From: Ensifer sp. MPMI2T
GTDB lineage: Bacteria > Pseudomonadota > Alphaproteobacteria > Rhizobiales > Rhizobiaceae
Direction: 5' to 3'
Assembly: GCF_004827385.1 (NCBI RefSeq)
Contig: NZ_SRXN01000001.1
Location: 62,001-126,000, forward strand
DNA length: 64,000 bases
The position numbers were made by a program, and so were the translations under genes. The notes beneath the pieces were generated by a model. It was not told where the DNA came from, did no database searches, and was given only the letters and a program-made list of their open reading frames with translations. Below, piece by piece: positions 18,019 to 27,591 of the stretch (positions are counted from its first letter, which is position 1; each line of letters begins with the position of its first letter).

Positions 18019-18564
18019 TTAACGCCGGAAGGGCTCGCAACTCGACTCGACCAGGAAATTGCGAACCTGTTCCCCGAAGCTGTCGAGCGGGGCAAGAGCC
18101 CGCAGGACTGCATAGCCCTCGTCGTCCTTCATCTCGATCATGATGGATTGAGCCAGCGTTTCGGGGGGCGATTTGCGCAATTCGACCAGTTGGATAGGCG
18201 TGGCGACGACCAGGTCGAGACTGCCGTTGACGGCCGTATGGTCGTTCATGCTGAAGACTTCGTTCGAGTTGCTGTCGAAGACCGAAAGCGACCAGAACGG
18301 CACCGCGCCTCGGGCAATGAAGCGCGCGGGCGCCTCCGCGATCGAAAAGCTGCAGACGGCGGTTCGCAGATAGGGGTCGCTGTTGTCGAGCCCGGTTGCC
18401 CCTGGCTCTGCCGTCAATGGGAAGAAGCTGTCCATCTCGAGGAGGCCGAATACCCGGGTATAGGCGTCCCGACCGGTGAATTGCGGTAGGGCAAGTACGA
18501 TAATGATATGCAGCAGGGCGGCGCCAAACAGGCCGACGAGAATGGCGAACAGCGTGCTACGCAT
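18019..18564 (-). CDS. DUF1254 domain protein, membrane-anchored
   Basis: A 181-residue protein with an N-terminal membrane helix (TLFAILVGLFGAALLHIIIVLAL). It is followed by the DUF1254 pattern 'SNEVFSMNDHTAVNG' and 'LRTAVCSFSIAEAPARF'. In many bacteria DUF1254 and DUF1214 are fused in one long secreted protein; here they are two genes overlapping by 8 bp, with the DUF1214 gene first. The function is unknown, but the coupling says the products act together, probably in the periplasm. Confidence 0.85.
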   Translation of the reverse strand: MRSTLFAILVGLFGAALLHIIIVLALPQFTGRDAYTRVFGLLEMDSFFPLTAEPGATGLDNSDPYLRTAVCSFSIAEAPARFIARGAVPFWSLSVFDSNSNEVFSMNDHTAVNGSLDLVVATPIQLVELRKSPPETLAQSIMIEMKDDEGYAVLRALAPLDSFGEQVRNFLVESSCEPFRR

Positions 18565-19144
18565 TTCCGCACCCTGTCTTGACGATCTTTGGCATCGCTA
18601 GATCGATCAACCCCGAGGAACCGGCGGTCGGTGTATCGAGCAGAGTCAATACGAGCTTGAAGCTGCCGCTGTGGCGGATCGCGAGCCAGTTTTCCGGGTG
18701 AGCGACGGGCGAGGCGTGAACGACGAAACTGCTGTCTTCGGCGCGCAGCACCGTCCAGGAGTTCGCCGCCGAGGGCAGGTCCGCTCCGGGCCGCAACGTC
18801 ACGCCCTCCGACGTCGTCGCATAGAGGGTCCAGAAACGGGCGGGCGGCGTGATGCCCGAGATATCGTAGGAGCAGGCGGCCGACAGGCGGGCGCCGCTAT
18901 CGTCCGTCGCGGCCGTGAAGATCAGCCCTTCCGCGCCCCCGAAAAGCAACTCGCCGGCGCGGGCCCGGTGCGCCTTGGCGTAGGGGTCCGCCGAGGCCGT
19001 CTGGGCCTCGGGGAACGCGACCCAGGGGCCGATCGCGATCGAGCCGAAGCCGACGGTCGCCTTCAGCGCCCAGACAGCTGAGGTGATCCCACCGCCAAAG
19101 GCGACGATCAGAGCGAGGGCGACGAGGAGGGGGATGCGAAACAA
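18557..19144 (-). CDS. DUF1214 domain protein, membrane-anchored
   Basis: A 195-residue protein with one N-terminal helix or signal (LLVALALIVAFGGGITSAVWAL), then the DUF1214 pattern: 'PPARFWTLYATTSEG' and 'NSWTVLRAEDSSFVVHASP', ending 'WLAIRHSGSFKLVLTLLDTP'. First gene of a two-gene unit with the DUF1254 gene (8-bp overlap). The penicillin-binding protein gene lies 93 bp upstream on the same strand, so all three may be transcribed together. Confidence 0.86.
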   Translation of the reverse strand: MFRIPLLVALALIVAFGGGITSAVWALKATVGFGSIAIGPWVAFPEAQTASADPYAKAHRARAGELLFGGAEGLIFTAATDDSGARLSAACSYDISGITPPARFWTLYATTSEGVTLRPGADLPSAANSWTVLRAEDSSFVVHASPVAHPENWLAIRHSGSFKLVLTLLDTPTAGSSGLIDLAMPKIVKTGCGNA

Positions 19145-19237
19145 GGAGCGGCTCTATCGTATCTCGTTTGCCTGGCAATTTGCGAAAGCCACGCGGGATC
19201 GGTTCGTTCGTCAAGGAACGAATTTGTAACCACAAAG

Positions 19238-21514
19238 TCAATTGCTTGTGGCATTCGTAACGCGGTTCGGGGAGTTGTTCGTCGGCGTCTCAAGCACGGC
19301 GACCCTGCCGGAGTTCTTTTCGGGTGCTTTGAGCGGGGAGGCTTTTTCGAAGGTCGCGCCGATCGCTTTCAACAGTCTGGTCACCTCGGCGGAGAGGGAA
19401 CGCGGGCGAACAAGCGGCGGAAGGGCATTTTCATCGGGCTTTGCATCCGCCACCTCTTCAGGTTTCTTGGTCGCGTCGGGAAGCGGGTTGTCTATGCCGG
19501 GGATCGCGCGATGCTCGATGCCCTGTTCGGCATAATCCATCAGCCGTTTGAAGGTCATGGCCGGCAACGAACCACCGGTCATCTCGTTGGTCGAGGTATA
19601 GTCGTCATTGCCGAACCAGACAGCGGTCGTGTAATCGCCGGTGAAGCCGATAAACCAAGCGTCGCGATAGGCCTGCGTGGTCCCCGTTTTGCCGCCGGTG
19701 ACGATGCCGTTGTTGAGGGCTGCACGCCGCGCAGTGCCTATCACCGGAATCTGGGTCAGAATGCGGTTCATCGACGATACCGCCTGTTCGCTCAGAATCC
19801 GTTGTGCCTGAGGCGCATCGCGGCCGAAATCGTAAAGGATGTCGCCATCATAGTTGAGGATCTGGCTGATGCCATGACGCCGCGACTGAAGGCCGCCCGC
19901 AGGAAAGACGGCGTAGGCTGTCGCCTGATCGAGCACGGTCACTTCGGAGGTACCGAGCGGCATGGTCTTGTCGGTGCGGATGGGTGTTTCGACGCCCATC
20001 CTCTTTGCGGTGGCGGCAATGATCTCGGTGCCAAGCTTGTCCTTGGCGAGGCGGACAGGGATCGTATTGATTGATCTCGCCAGCGCGTTCATCAAGGTAA
20101 TCCGACCGGCATACTTGCGGGCGTAGTTCTGCGGCGACCAGCCGCGCCAGGTGATCGGTGCGTCAACAACCACCGTCTCCGGGGTCATGCCCTTTTCCAT
20201 CGCCGCGGCATAGGTATAGACCTTAAAGGAGGAGCCCGGCTGTCTCAGCGCCCTTGTTGCCCGATTGAACTGGCTTTCGCCATAGTCGCGGCCGCCGACC
20301 ATGGCACGTACGGCACCGCCGTTTTCCACCATGACCAGCGCGCCCTGCTTCACCTCATAACTTTCGCCATATTGCCGGAGGCTCGACTCGACCGACTCCT
20401 CGGCCGCCTGTTGCAGGCCCATGTCGATCGTCGTGCGCACGATCAGCGAGTGCTGCGCGAAGGGGGCGGCGATACGCTGGACTTCGTCAAAGGCCCAGTC
20501 GAGGAAGAAGTCGGGCGCCTTGACCTGGGCACGATCGACCACCGTTGCAGGCGTGAGGCGGGCGGAGATCACCTGGCCTTCGGTCATCAGGCCGCCCTGC
20601 ACCATGTTGGTGAGAACCTCGTTGGCGCGGCCGCGAGCGGCCGGCAGATTCACGTGCGGCGCATAGCGGGCGGGAGCCTTGAAAAGGCCGGCGAGCATGG
20701 CGGATTCGGCGAGATTGATGTCTGTGATCGCCTTGCCGAAATAGAACTGCGCGGCCGCCGCCGCTCCGAAGGTACCGCCGCCCATATAGGCGCGGTCGAG
20801 GTAGAGGCCCAGGATTTCCTTCTTTGAAAGGTTGCATTCCAGCCAGACGGCGAGGAAGGCCTCCTTGATCTTGCGTTCGATCGTGCGTTCGTTCGACAGG
20901 AACAGGTTCTTGGCAAGCTGCTGGGTGAGCGTCGAGCCGCCCTGGACCACGCCGCCCGCCCGGGCATTCTCGGTCATGGCGCGGGCCAGGCCGAGAAAAT
21001 CGATGCCCCAGTGATCGAAGAAGCGCCGATCCTCGGTGGCGAGAACCGCCTTGATGAGATGGTCCGGCAATTCGTCGATCGGGACCGAGTCTTCATGGAT
21101 GATGCCGCGGTGGCCGATCTCGTTGCCGTAACGGTCGAGGAAGGTCACGGCAAAGTCGCTCTGGGCGCGCCAATTGCCTTTGGTTTCCTCGAATGCCGGC
21201 AGGGCCAGCGCCAGCATCAGCACCGAGCCCGCCGTTCCCCAAGTTGCCGCTTCGCCAAGCAGTTCGAAAACAGCTCTCTTCCAGCCGCGTACGCGAAAGC
21301 GCCGGAAGAAGATGGTCGTGTCTTCCCACCATTCGGCCAGCCGGAATCCGGCATTCCACACCGTCGAGTCGATCCAGGAATCGATTCTGAGAAAGATGTG
21401 TCGCCTCTTCGGCCGGTTGTCCTCTTTCTTCGGTTCCTGCACGGTGTTCTCGTCTCGAAGGTTCGCTTGCCCACTATGATATTTGCACGGGGCGAGTTTC
21501 CAATCTACTTGCAT
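19238..21514 (-). CDS. Class A penicillin-binding protein 1 (transglycosylase/transpeptidase)
   Basis: A 758-residue bifunctional peptidoglycan synthase. A cytoplasmic N-terminus and one membrane helix (about 90-110) precede the GT51 glycosyltransferase domain with '[15 protein letters not shown]' (catalytic Glu), '[13 protein letters not shown]' and '[15 protein letters not shown]'. The transpeptidase domain has SxxK at 'PGSSFKVY' (nucleophile about S428), SxN at 'ARSINT' and KTG at 'TGGKTGTT'. The C-terminal 70 residues are low-complexity. Translation may instead begin at GTG 21442, dropping 24 residues that look non-conserved. It acts at the inner membrane on lipid II. Confidence 0.93.
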   Translation of the reverse strand: MQVDWKLAPCKYHSGQANLRDENTVQEPKKEDNRPKRRHIFLRIDSWIDSTVWNAGFRLAEWWEDTTIFFRRFRVRGWKRAVFELLGEAATWGTAGSVLMLALALPAFEETKGNWRAQSDFAVTFLDRYGNEIGHRGIIHEDSVPIDELPDHLIKAVLATEDRRFFDHWGIDFLGLARAMTENARAGGVVQGGSTLTQQLAKNLFLSNERTIERKIKEAFLAVWLECNLSKKEILGLYLDRAYMGGGTFGAAAAAQFYFGKAITDINLAESAMLAGLFKAPARYAPHVNLPAARGRANEVLTNMVQGGLMTEGQVISARLTPATVVDRAQVKAPDFFLDWAFDEVQRIAAPFAQHSLIVRTTIDMGLQQAAEESVESSLRQYGESYEVKQGALVMVENGGAVRAMVGGRDYGESQFNRATRALRQPGSSFKVYTYAAAMEKGMTPETVVVDAPITWRGWSPQNYARKYAGRITLMNALARSINTIPVRLAKDKLGTEIIAATAKRMGVETPIRTDKTMPLGTSEVTVLDQATAYAVFPAGGLQSRRHGISQILNYDGDILYDFGRDAPQAQRILSEQAVSSMNRILTQIPVIGTARRAALNNGIVTGGKTGTTQAYRDAWFIGFTGDYTTAVWFGNDDYTSTNEMTGGSLPAMTFKRLMDYAEQGIEHRAIPGIDNPLPDATKKPEEVADAKPDENALPPLVRPRSLSAEVTRLLKAIGATFEKASPLKAPEKNSGRVAVLETPTNNSPNRVTNATSN

Positions 21515-21594
21515 ATCGCGCTGCCGGCCTTAAAAAACCGGCAATTTTCTGCAAATGTTCCATGTCGGCATGGAACAGACGAAAGTGTGACGTG

Positions 21595-22062
21595 ATGGGC
21601 GAAATGCCTTTCTGGAAAACCAAGACCCTTGAAGAAATGAGCAATGCCGAGTGGGAGAACCTCTGCGACGGCTGCGGGCTCTGTTGTCTGAACAAGCTCG
21701 AGGACTGGGATACGGGCGAGATCGCCTGGACGTCGATCCGCTGTACCTTGCTCGATGGCGAAAGCTGTCGATGCAAGGATTACGACAACAGGCAGGCGAC
21801 CGTTCCGGATTGCATCCAGCTGACGCCGAAGATCGTGCATGAGATCTCATGGCTTCCGCCGACCTGCGCCTATCGGCTGATCGGTGAGGGAAGGGATCTC
21901 TACTGGTGGCATCCGCTCGTCTCCGGCGACCCGGAAACCGTCCATATAGCAGGCATATCCGTACGGGGCCGCACGGTTGCGGAGGACGGTATCGATGTTG
22001 AGGACTATGAGGACTACCTGGTTACCTGGCCGCTGGAAGTAGGACTGGAGCCGGCCCGTTAG
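21595..22062 (+). CDS. YcgN/UPF0260 cysteine-cluster protein
   Basis: A 155-residue protein starting [16 protein letters not shown]. The cysteine pattern C-x2-C-x2-C-C ('[15 protein letters not shown]') plus '[17 protein letters not shown]' and 'VPDCIQL' is the hallmark of the YkgJ/YcgN cluster family, presumed to bind zinc or iron. An in-frame ATG at 21562 adds 11 residues but is not supported by family similarity. Its function is not established. It is divergent from the penicillin-binding protein gene. Confidence 0.92.
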   Translation: MGEMPFWKTKTLEEMSNAEWENLCDGCGLCCLNKLEDWDTGEIAWTSIRCTLLDGESCRCKDYDNRQATVPDCIQLTPKIVHEISWLPPTCAYRLIGEGRDLYWWHPLVSGDPETVHIAGISVRGRTVAEDGIDVEDYEDYLVTWPLEVGLEPAR

Positions 22063-22110
22063 AGCATTCCAGGAAAAGCGTGTGACGGCCTTCCCGTTCG
22101 GAATTGCGTC
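22062..22110. repeat. Dispersed 'gagcattccaggaaaag' repeat, copy A
   Basis: Begins at the stop of the YcgN gene: gagcattccaggaaaagcgt, a short spacer, then 'ttcccgttcggaattgcgtc'. The AGGAAAA and TTCCC parts can pair as a loose palindrome. A second copy is at 61869. I recall similar elements dispersed widely in rhizobial genomes. Confidence 0.55.
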
Positions 22111-22166
22111 GTTGCAAAGTCAGATCATTTTACTGCTTCAAGGATGAGCGGCCATACAGCGCCGGA

Positions 22167-22502
22167 TCAAGCGCCGCCGTTCCTCTTCACGAGGCTTTTC
22201 GGCGCGACGTTGCGCCATGCGGTTTCCATGGACTGCCGGACAAGCTCCTCGTCGGCGTCGGCGAAATAGAGCGAAGTCCAGCCGCGCTCTCCCCAGCCCC
22301 CGGGCACCGCGGCGCAAAATCCGGGCTCCATCTCCAGCAACATGCGCTGTTGGTCGCGGGTGAATTTGAAGACCGCGCGACCTGCCTCCGGCAGAGACAT
22401 GAAAATCCGCTTGCCCACGCGAAAGTCCCGCGTTCCGAAATGGGCATTCTCTTGCGTTCCGGGCAGGCTGAGCGCCAGCTTTTCGAGCTCTTCGGTCAGC
22501 AT
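22167..22502 (-). CDS. MmcQ/YjbR family protein
   Basis: A 111-residue protein of the MmcQ/YjbR (DUF419) family, which has a double-wing-like fold. It shows 'LSLPGTQENAHFGTRDFRVGKRIF' and 'GWTSLYFADADEELVRQSMETAWRNVAPKSL', the two diagnostic stretches. The start at 22502 (MLTEELEKLAL) is set by family length; the frame is open further upstream to 22604. The biological role is not defined. It is convergent with the YcgN gene. Confidence 0.87.
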   Translation of the reverse strand: MLTEELEKLALSLPGTQENAHFGTRDFRVGKRIFMSLPEAGRAVFKFTRDQQRMLLEMEPGFCAAVPGGWGERGWTSLYFADADEELVRQSMETAWRNVAPKSLVKRNGGA

Positions 22503-22600
22503 CGCGGAAGAGTAACATGGAATTGTGGATTGGTAAAAAGGCCGAAACGGCTCCTTGGTCAACGGCCAGCAAGGGCTGCGGCGCCACTTTTTGAGGAGTG

Positions 22601-22634
22601 GCACCGCTGGAGGAAGGGCTTCCTTCAGCGGTGC
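22601..22634 (-). terminator. Strong hairpin downstream of the 52-residue minus-strand ORF
   Basis: GCACCGCTGGAGGA pairs with TCCTTCAGCGGTGC (one wobble) around a 6-base loop. It lies 8 bases past the small ORF stop. No T-run follows, so it may stabilise the transcript rather than terminate it. Confidence 0.45.
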
Positions 22635-22641
22635 AGGGAGA

Positions 22642-22800
22642 TCATTCTGCAGGCGGAACGGGCTTTTGCCCAGCCTCGCCAGCCGTGCGCATCTCGCGCC
22701 ACTCGTTCTCGAAGCGATCGAGAAGCGATTGCGGAATCCTGGATTGCGGTGGTGCGGGCTGTTTATTCGCGACCGTCTGCATCCGTTTCTCCTGGGTCAT
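22642..22800 (-). CDS. Small hypothetical protein (52 or 46 residues)
   Basis: An ATG at 22800 opens a 52-residue frame; a second ATG at 22782 follows GGAG by 6 bases and is the likelier start (MQTVANKQPAPPQSRIPQSL, then LLDRFENEWREMRTAGEAG). The C-terminal half is an amphipathic charged helix and the N-terminal half is proline/glutamine-rich. No family is recognised. Support: ribosome site, protein-like composition and a strong hairpin right after the stop. Confidence 0.45.
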   Translation of the reverse strand: MTQEKRMQTVANKQPAPPQSRIPQSLLDRFENEWREMRTAGEAGQKPVPPAE

Positions 22801-23336
22801 GAGGGTTCAAAGACGCAAAACCATTTCACATCGTAAATGCTTTGTAAATCAGTGGTTTAAATCATTTAAACGATTGAAAAATCTTTAAATCGATTAATGT
22901 TCGCTTGATCCACAAAATTGTTCTTGAAGCCGTTTGGGCGGGCATTGCCGGCTTTGAGCTGTCGCCCGGCAACCGGAAAACGATGCATTTTCAAATCTTT
23001 GAACAAAGACACGGATTCACTTCCGGAGGACGCTGAAGCGATCTCTGAAAGGATCGGAATCAAATTTTTGAGAAAATGGTCGCAAGCGATTCAGAAGAAT
23101 CGAGAAGGCTAAACGGCGCGTGGGTGCCCGGTCTCCCGAAGGCGGCCGTCGGCGAAAGGCTCGCAGGTGACGTCGTGCGGCCTTTCTCAACCGAAGGAAT
23201 CGCTGCAATCTACGGTCGTTTTCCCGCGTGCCGATACCGCCGCTGGAGGGCGTGCCACATCCGACATTCATTTGCCATTCAGCCTGTATCAGTTAATGAT
23301 TTTCGCCATGATGCTTCCCAAGTCGAAAGTGCGTTC
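22801..23336. promoter_or_regulatory. AT-rich region upstream of feuN
   Basis: More than 500 bases with no convincing gene. 22810-22930 is unusually AT-rich for this genome, with several ATTTAAA/TTTAAAT motifs ('tttaaatcatttaaacgatt'). It is the likely promoter region for feuN and, divergently, the small minus-strand gene. Confidence 0.4.
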
Positions 23337-23588
23337 ATGTCTTCACCAGTGATCATAGCCGCGCTTGCCGCAGGCCTCGCAGGCTTCTCGACGCCTGCCA
23401 TCAAAGTGCCTTCGGCTATCGTCCGCGCGGCTGGCGATTGCAGCGCTGCCGCCGCGCAAGTGGTTGCCGAGACGGGTGGAGAACTGCTCTCCGCCCAGCC
23501 GACATCCGACGGTCAGTGCGTGATCACGGTGCTTATCCCGGGCAACGGTGGACGGCCGAAGAAGGTAACGGTAAAGGTGCCGATGTAG
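23337..23588 (+). CDS. feuN: FeuN-like small periplasmic inhibitor of FeuQ
   Basis: An 83-residue protein with a signal peptide (MSSPVIIAALAAGLAGFSTPA) and a mature part with two cysteines ('AAGDCSAAA' and 'SDGQCVITV') ending 'PKKVTVKVPM'. The length, the signal and the position 41 bp before the feuP-like regulator match FeuN of Sinorhizobium meliloti. FeuN is a small periplasmic protein reported as essential because it restrains the FeuQ kinase. The frame is open upstream to 23076, but only this start yields a secreted protein. Its mode of action is taken from published work, not from the sequence. Confidence 0.85.
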   Translation: MSSPVIIAALAAGLAGFSTPAIKVPSAIVRAAGDCSAAAAQVVAETGGELLSAQPTSDGQCVITVLIPGNGGRPKKVTVKVPM

Positions 23589-23629
23589 GCTACTTGCGGG
23601 TGACCTACGAGCAAGGGAAATGAACGCAG

Positions 23630-24301
23630 ATGCGTATTCTTATAGTCGAGGATGATGCCAACCTGAACAGGCAGCTCGCCGACGCGTTGAAAGAAGCCGG
23701 CTACGTCGTCGATCAGGCCTTCGACGGTGAGGAGGGCCACTATCTTGGTGACGCGGAACCCTATGACGCGGTAATCCTCGACATCGGCCTGCCGGAGATG
23801 GATGGCATCACCGTTCTCGAAAAGTGGCGCGGCGACGGCAAGACCATGCCGGTCCTAATCCTGACAGCACGCGACCGCTGGAGCGATAAGGTGGCCGGTA
23901 TTGACGCCGGCGCCGATGACTATGTGGCCAAGCCCTTCCATGTCGAGGAGGTTCTTGCCCGCATCCGCGCATTGATCCGCCGGGCCGCGGGACATGCGAG
24001 TTCGGAGATCGTTTGCGGTCCGGTGCGGCTCGATACCAAGGGTTCGAAAGCGACCGTTCGCGGCGTGCCGCTAAAGCTCACGTCGCATGAGTTTCGGCTG
24101 CTCTCCTACCTGATGCACCATATGGGGCAGGTGGTTTCTCGCACGGAACTTGTCGAACACATGTATGATCAGGATTTCGACCGCGACTCCAACACGATCG
24201 AAGTGTTTGTCGGTCGGTTGCGCAAGAAGATCGGCAACGACCTGATCGAAACGGTTCGCGGCCTCGGATATCGCATGCAAGCGCCTGGCAATGGCAATTA
24301 G
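23630..24301 (+). CDS. feuP: FeuP response regulator (OmpR/PhoB type)
   Basis: A 223-residue regulator. The receiver domain has acidic pair 'VEDD' (D8-D9), phospho-acceptor D51 ('AVILDIGLPEMDG') and K in 'AKPF'. A winged-helix DNA-binding domain follows (about 125-220) with 'LTSHEFRLLSYLMHH' and 'NTIEVFVGRLRKKIG'. With feuQ it forms the two-component system that in S. meliloti activates ndvA and other genes for cyclic-glucan export under low osmolarity and is needed for symbiosis. It overlaps feuQ by 11 bp. Confidence 0.93.
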   Translation: MRILIVEDDANLNRQLADALKEAGYVVDQAFDGEEGHYLGDAEPYDAVILDIGLPEMDGITVLEKWRGDGKTMPVLILTARDRWSDKVAGIDAGADDYVAKPFHVEEVLARIRALIRRAAGHASSEIVCGPVRLDTKGSKATVRGVPLKLTSHEFRLLSYLMHHMGQVVSRTELVEHMYDQDFDRDSNTIEVFVGRLRKKIGNDLIETVRGLGYRMQAPGNGN

Positions 24302-25676
24302 ATCGCTTACGGCCCGCGTACTGGCGGTTTCGACCGTTTGGGCCGTCGTCGCCCTCGTAGTGATCGGAGTGGTTATCTCCGCGCTGTACAGACAAGGGTC
24401 TGAGCGCGGCTTCCAGGATCTGCTGCGCGCGCAACTCTACAATGTCATCAACTCGATTTCCGTCAATGAGAAGGCTGTTCTGTCCGGAAGTCCGCAACTC
24501 GGCGACCTTCGTTTCTCCCAACCCCAGACCGGATGGTACTGGATCGTCGAACCGATCGGCGAATTTGACACTCCGCCACTGCTGTCGACGTCCCTTGGCT
24601 CCGCAAAACTGCCGATTGCCAGTGTCGACGAGGTTCCCTTCGATATTCGCTACGAGCGCTTCTACACGACGATGGATCCGTTCGGAAACGAGGTCGAGGT
24701 GGCCGAAACCGAGGTCGTGCTCGACATTCAGGGGCATGCCGCCCGCTTTCGCGTCGCCGGCAATCGCGATGTGCTGGAGGCGGATATCGATCGCTTCACC
24801 CGCAATCTCACCATCGCGCTGTCGATCTTTGGTCTCGGCGGTCTCGGGGTCAATGCGCTGACCATTCTGTTCGGTTTGCGGCCGCTGGACCAAGTGCGCC
24901 GCTCGCTTGAAAAGATCCGCGCGGGCGAGAGCGAGCGCCTGGATGGCGCTTTCCCGCGTGAGATCCAGCCGCTTGCCAACGAGGTGAACGCCCTGATCGA
25001 CAGTAATCGCCGTATCATCGATCGGGCGCGCATGCAGGTCGGCAACCTTGCCCATTCCCTGAAGACGCCGATCGCAGTTCTGCTCAACGAAGCGCGTGTG
25101 CTGGAGACACCGCATGGGGAGTTGGTGAAGACGCAGGCCGACGCGATGCAGACTCAGGTGCAAATCTATCTCAGCCGCGCCCGCATCGCCGCGCAGCGGG
25201 GCTCAATCCTCGCCAGAACCGAGGCTCAGCCCGCGCTCGAACGACTCGTCCGGGTGATGCGGCGCCTCAATCCGGAAAAGCAGTTCGGCCTGTCGATCAA
25301 TCCGCCGGGCCTGATATTGGCAATGGAGCAACAGGACGTCGAGGAAACGGTCGGCAATTTGCTCGAAAACGCCGCGCGGCATGCACGCGACCACGTCCAG
25401 CTAACCGTCCGGCCGGCCCCGGAAGACGTGCACGGTAAGGATCAGGGTCGTCACTGGATCGTACTCGATGTCGATGACGACGGTCCGGGTCTCGATCCCG
25501 ACCAGATCGCCTTGGCAATGAAACGTGGCAAGAGGCTCGATGAGAGCAAGCCCGGCACCGGGCTTGGACTTTCGATCGTGAGCGAGATTGTCGGAGAATA
25601 TCAAGGCACGGTCGAACTTTCGCGGCGCGACGAAGGAGGATTGCGGGCCCAACTCGTTCTGCCTGCTGCGGTTTAG
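24291..25676 (+). CDS. feuQ: FeuQ sensor histidine kinase
   Basis: A 461-residue membrane kinase. It has a first helix (about 10-30), a periplasmic sensor region (about 31-170), a second helix (about 175-200), HAMP, then an HisKA domain with 'VGNLAHSLKTPIAVLLNEA' (H255). The ATPase domain has 'VGNLLENAARHA', 'DDDGPGL' and 'GTGLGLSIV'. The H-box 'AHSLKTPI' is the PhoQ-like variant. The periplasmic region is the presumed target of FeuN. It is co-transcribed with feuP. Confidence 0.93.
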   Translation: MAIRSLTARVLAVSTVWAVVALVVIGVVISALYRQGSERGFQDLLRAQLYNVINSISVNEKAVLSGSPQLGDLRFSQPQTGWYWIVEPIGEFDTPPLLSTSLGSAKLPIASVDEVPFDIRYERFYTTMDPFGNEVEVAETEVVLDIQGHAARFRVAGNRDVLEADIDRFTRNLTIALSIFGLGGLGVNALTILFGLRPLDQVRRSLEKIRAGESERLDGAFPREIQPLANEVNALIDSNRRIIDRARMQVGNLAHSLKTPIAVLLNEARVLETPHGELVKTQADAMQTQVQIYLSRARIAAQRGSILARTEAQPALERLVRVMRRLNPEKQFGLSINPPGLILAMEQQDVEETVGNLLENAARHARDHVQLTVRPAPEDVHGKDQGRHWIVLDVDDDGPGLDPDQIALAMKRGKRLDESKPGTGLGLSIVSEIVGEYQGTVELSRRDEGGLRAQLVLPAAV

Positions 25677-25837
25677 CAGCCACACCGTGGCTGAAAATGC
25701 CGATGCCCCAAGAGGGTATGGTTGCCTGATGCGCCGGGGAGTGCAAAAAGAAAATTGACGGGTGCCATCTGTCCGCCGGCGGATGTGCGGGAAGGCGGAT
25801 CGGGTGGCTTGCGGTGCAGTTGAGTTGTCGGGGGATC

Positions 25838-26302
25838 ATGAGGAACCACGCAGTAATGACACGGGCCCTTGTCGCCAGCGGTAGGATCGCCGTCATCGCG
25901 TCTGCCGTCGCACTGGCTGGTTGCGGCACGGCATCGAACGGCCAGCGTGGGGCCGTTTCGGGTCTTTCTGCGGCTGCAACGCGAGGAGCGTCGTCAACGG
26001 CCTATATCGCCGCGCTGCAGGGTGGTGTCATCGGTCGCCTCGACGGCATCGATCTCGGCAAATCCGATCGGCAGAGGGCGCTCGAGGCCGAGTACCGGGC
26101 GCTGGAGGCCGCACCGGGTGGGCAGCCCGTCGTCTGGGAGGGACGCGGCGTTAGCGGTTCCGTCGTCGCAGCGGCGCCCTATCAGGTCGGTTCACAGAAT
26201 TGCCGGCAATACAGCCATACGGTGACCGTCAAGGGACAGCAAACGACCGCACGCGGAGCGGCGTGCCGCAATCCCGATGGAAGCTGGACGCCGCTGACAT
26301 GA
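25838..26302 (+). CDS. Outer-membrane lipoprotein, 17-kDa surface antigen (RT0821) type
   Basis: About 154 residues from ATG 25838 (GGGGGAT just upstream; a GTG at 25814 adds 8 residues). It is a lipoprotein: the lipobox 'ALAGC' places the modified cysteine near residue 29. The mature protein has a small Gly/Ala-rich segment (AALQGGVIGRLDG) and 'SGSVVAAAPYQVGSQNCRQYSHTV...TARGAACRNPDGSW', typical of the RT0821/Rickettsia 17-kDa surface antigen family with its two cysteines. A short UUCG-loop hairpin follows the stop (26311-26326). The role is presumed envelope structural. Confidence 0.82.
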   Translation: MRNHAVMTRALVASGRIAVIASAVALAGCGTASNGQRGAVSGLSAAATRGASSTAYIAALQGGVIGRLDGIDLGKSDRQRALEAEYRALEAAPGGQPVVWEGRGVSGSVVAAAPYQVGSQNCRQYSHTVTVKGQQTTARGAACRNPDGSWTPLT

Positions 26303-26445
26303 AGTCGCAACGTCACTTCGGTGACGCGCCTTCGGCCCGCCAAACCAGCGAAATGCCCGGGCGACCTTGCGGCGAAACGCCTCAAATCTCCGTCATTGCC
26401 TGTTTTCGAGTTGGAATGGCACGGGGCTCATAGTATTTCCCCTCC

Positions 26446-27591
26446 ATGTTGTTTTGGATCCTCGTCGCTATCTTGACGGCGGCAACCGCTGTCGTGCTCG
26501 TTCTCCCGCTGATGCGGGCAGCGGCACCGCTTTCGTCCCCCCACAGCCATGACATCGAGGTTTATCGCGACCAGCTCGAGGAAGTGACGCGGGATCAGAA
26601 ATCTGGCCTGATCAGCGGCGAGGACGCGGAACTCGCCAGGGCCGAAATTGCGCGCCGGCTGCTTGCGGCAAGCGCCGCGGACGCGCACGTCCAGTCGAGC
26701 GGTCCGAAATCTCTCCGCTCGAACCGCATCGCACAGCTCTTCGTTCTTCTCTGTCTTCCTGCCGTGGGGCTTTGCCTTTATCTCGTCACCGGCAGTCCCG
26801 GCGTGCCGGCGCAACCGCTTGCGGCCAGACTTGCCAATCCAGGCGAGGACATCAACATTTTGATTGCGCGGGCCGAGAACCATCTCGCAGCCAACCCAGG
26901 CGATGGCCAGGGCTGGGATCTGCTGGCGCCGATTTACATGCGTAGCGGCCGGGTCGAGGACGCTGTTGCCGCCTACGATCAGGCGATCCGCCTGCTCGGG
27001 CCGACACCCGCGAGACTCGGCGGCTATGCGGAGGCGTTGATCGTGCAGTCCGGCGGCCTAGTGACGGCCGATGCGCAGGAAGCCTTGAAGAAGTCGCTTG
27101 CCCTAGACCCCAATGACCCGCGCTCCGAATTCTATCTGGCTCTTGGCCTCAAGCAGGAGGGTAAGCAGCAGGATGCGCTCGCCGCGTTCCGCAAGCTTGC
27201 CGGCAATTCTCCCGCCGACGCGCCTTGGCTGCCATTGGTAAACCAGCACATCGCGGAGCTGTCCGCCGGTCAGGCGCCTGCCGGCAATACAATGCCGGCA
27301 AACCCGACGTCCGAGGATATGGCGGCTGCCGCGCAGATGGACGCTGGCGATCGCCAGGCGATGATCCGCGGTATGGTCGACAGCCTGTCGGTCAAACTGA
27401 AGGAAAATCCCGCGAACTTCGAAGGATGGATGCGCCTGATCCGTTCCTACGTTGTGCTTGATCAAAGAGACAAGGCACGCAACGCTCTAGAGCAAGGGCT
27501 GAAGGCGTTCCCGAGCACCGGGGATCAGGGAAAGCAGTTGCTGGCTCTCGGCCGCGAACTCGGGATCGACGCGGACGGAGAAGAAGAATGA
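26446..27591 (+). CDS. cycH: Cytochrome c maturation protein CcmI (CycH)
   Basis: A 381-residue CcmI. Two N-terminal membrane helices (about 1-22 and 97-115) flank a cytoplasmic loop with '[40 protein letters not shown]', diagnostic of the family. A periplasmic TPR region follows ('[28 protein letters not shown]'). CcmI presents apocytochrome c to the haem lyase CcmF/H. First gene of a four-gene unit, cycHJKL in rhizobia, with 4-bp overlaps. Confidence 0.94.
   Translation: MLFWILVAILTAATAVVLVLPLMRAAAPLSSPHSHDIEVYRDQLEEVTRDQKSGLISGEDAELARAEIARRLLAASAADAHVQSSGPKSLRSNRIAQLFVLLCLPAVGLCLYLVTGSPGVPAQPLAARLANPGEDINILIARAENHLAANPGDGQGWDLLAPIYMRSGRVEDAVAAYDQAIRLLGPTPARLGGYAEALIVQSGGLVTADAQEALKKSLALDPNDPRSEFYLALGLKQEGKQQDALAAFRKLAGNSPADAPWLPLVNQHIAELSAGQAPAGNTMPANPTSEDMAAAAQMDAGDRQAMIRGMVDSLSVKLKENPANFEGWMRLIRSYVVLDQRDKARNALEQGLKAFPSTGDQGKQLLALGRELGIDADGEEE

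Noticed and set aside
22918..23112. 64-codon frame upstream of feuN
   Set aside because: No ribosome site and no protein-like conservation pattern; lies in the AT-rich promoter region.
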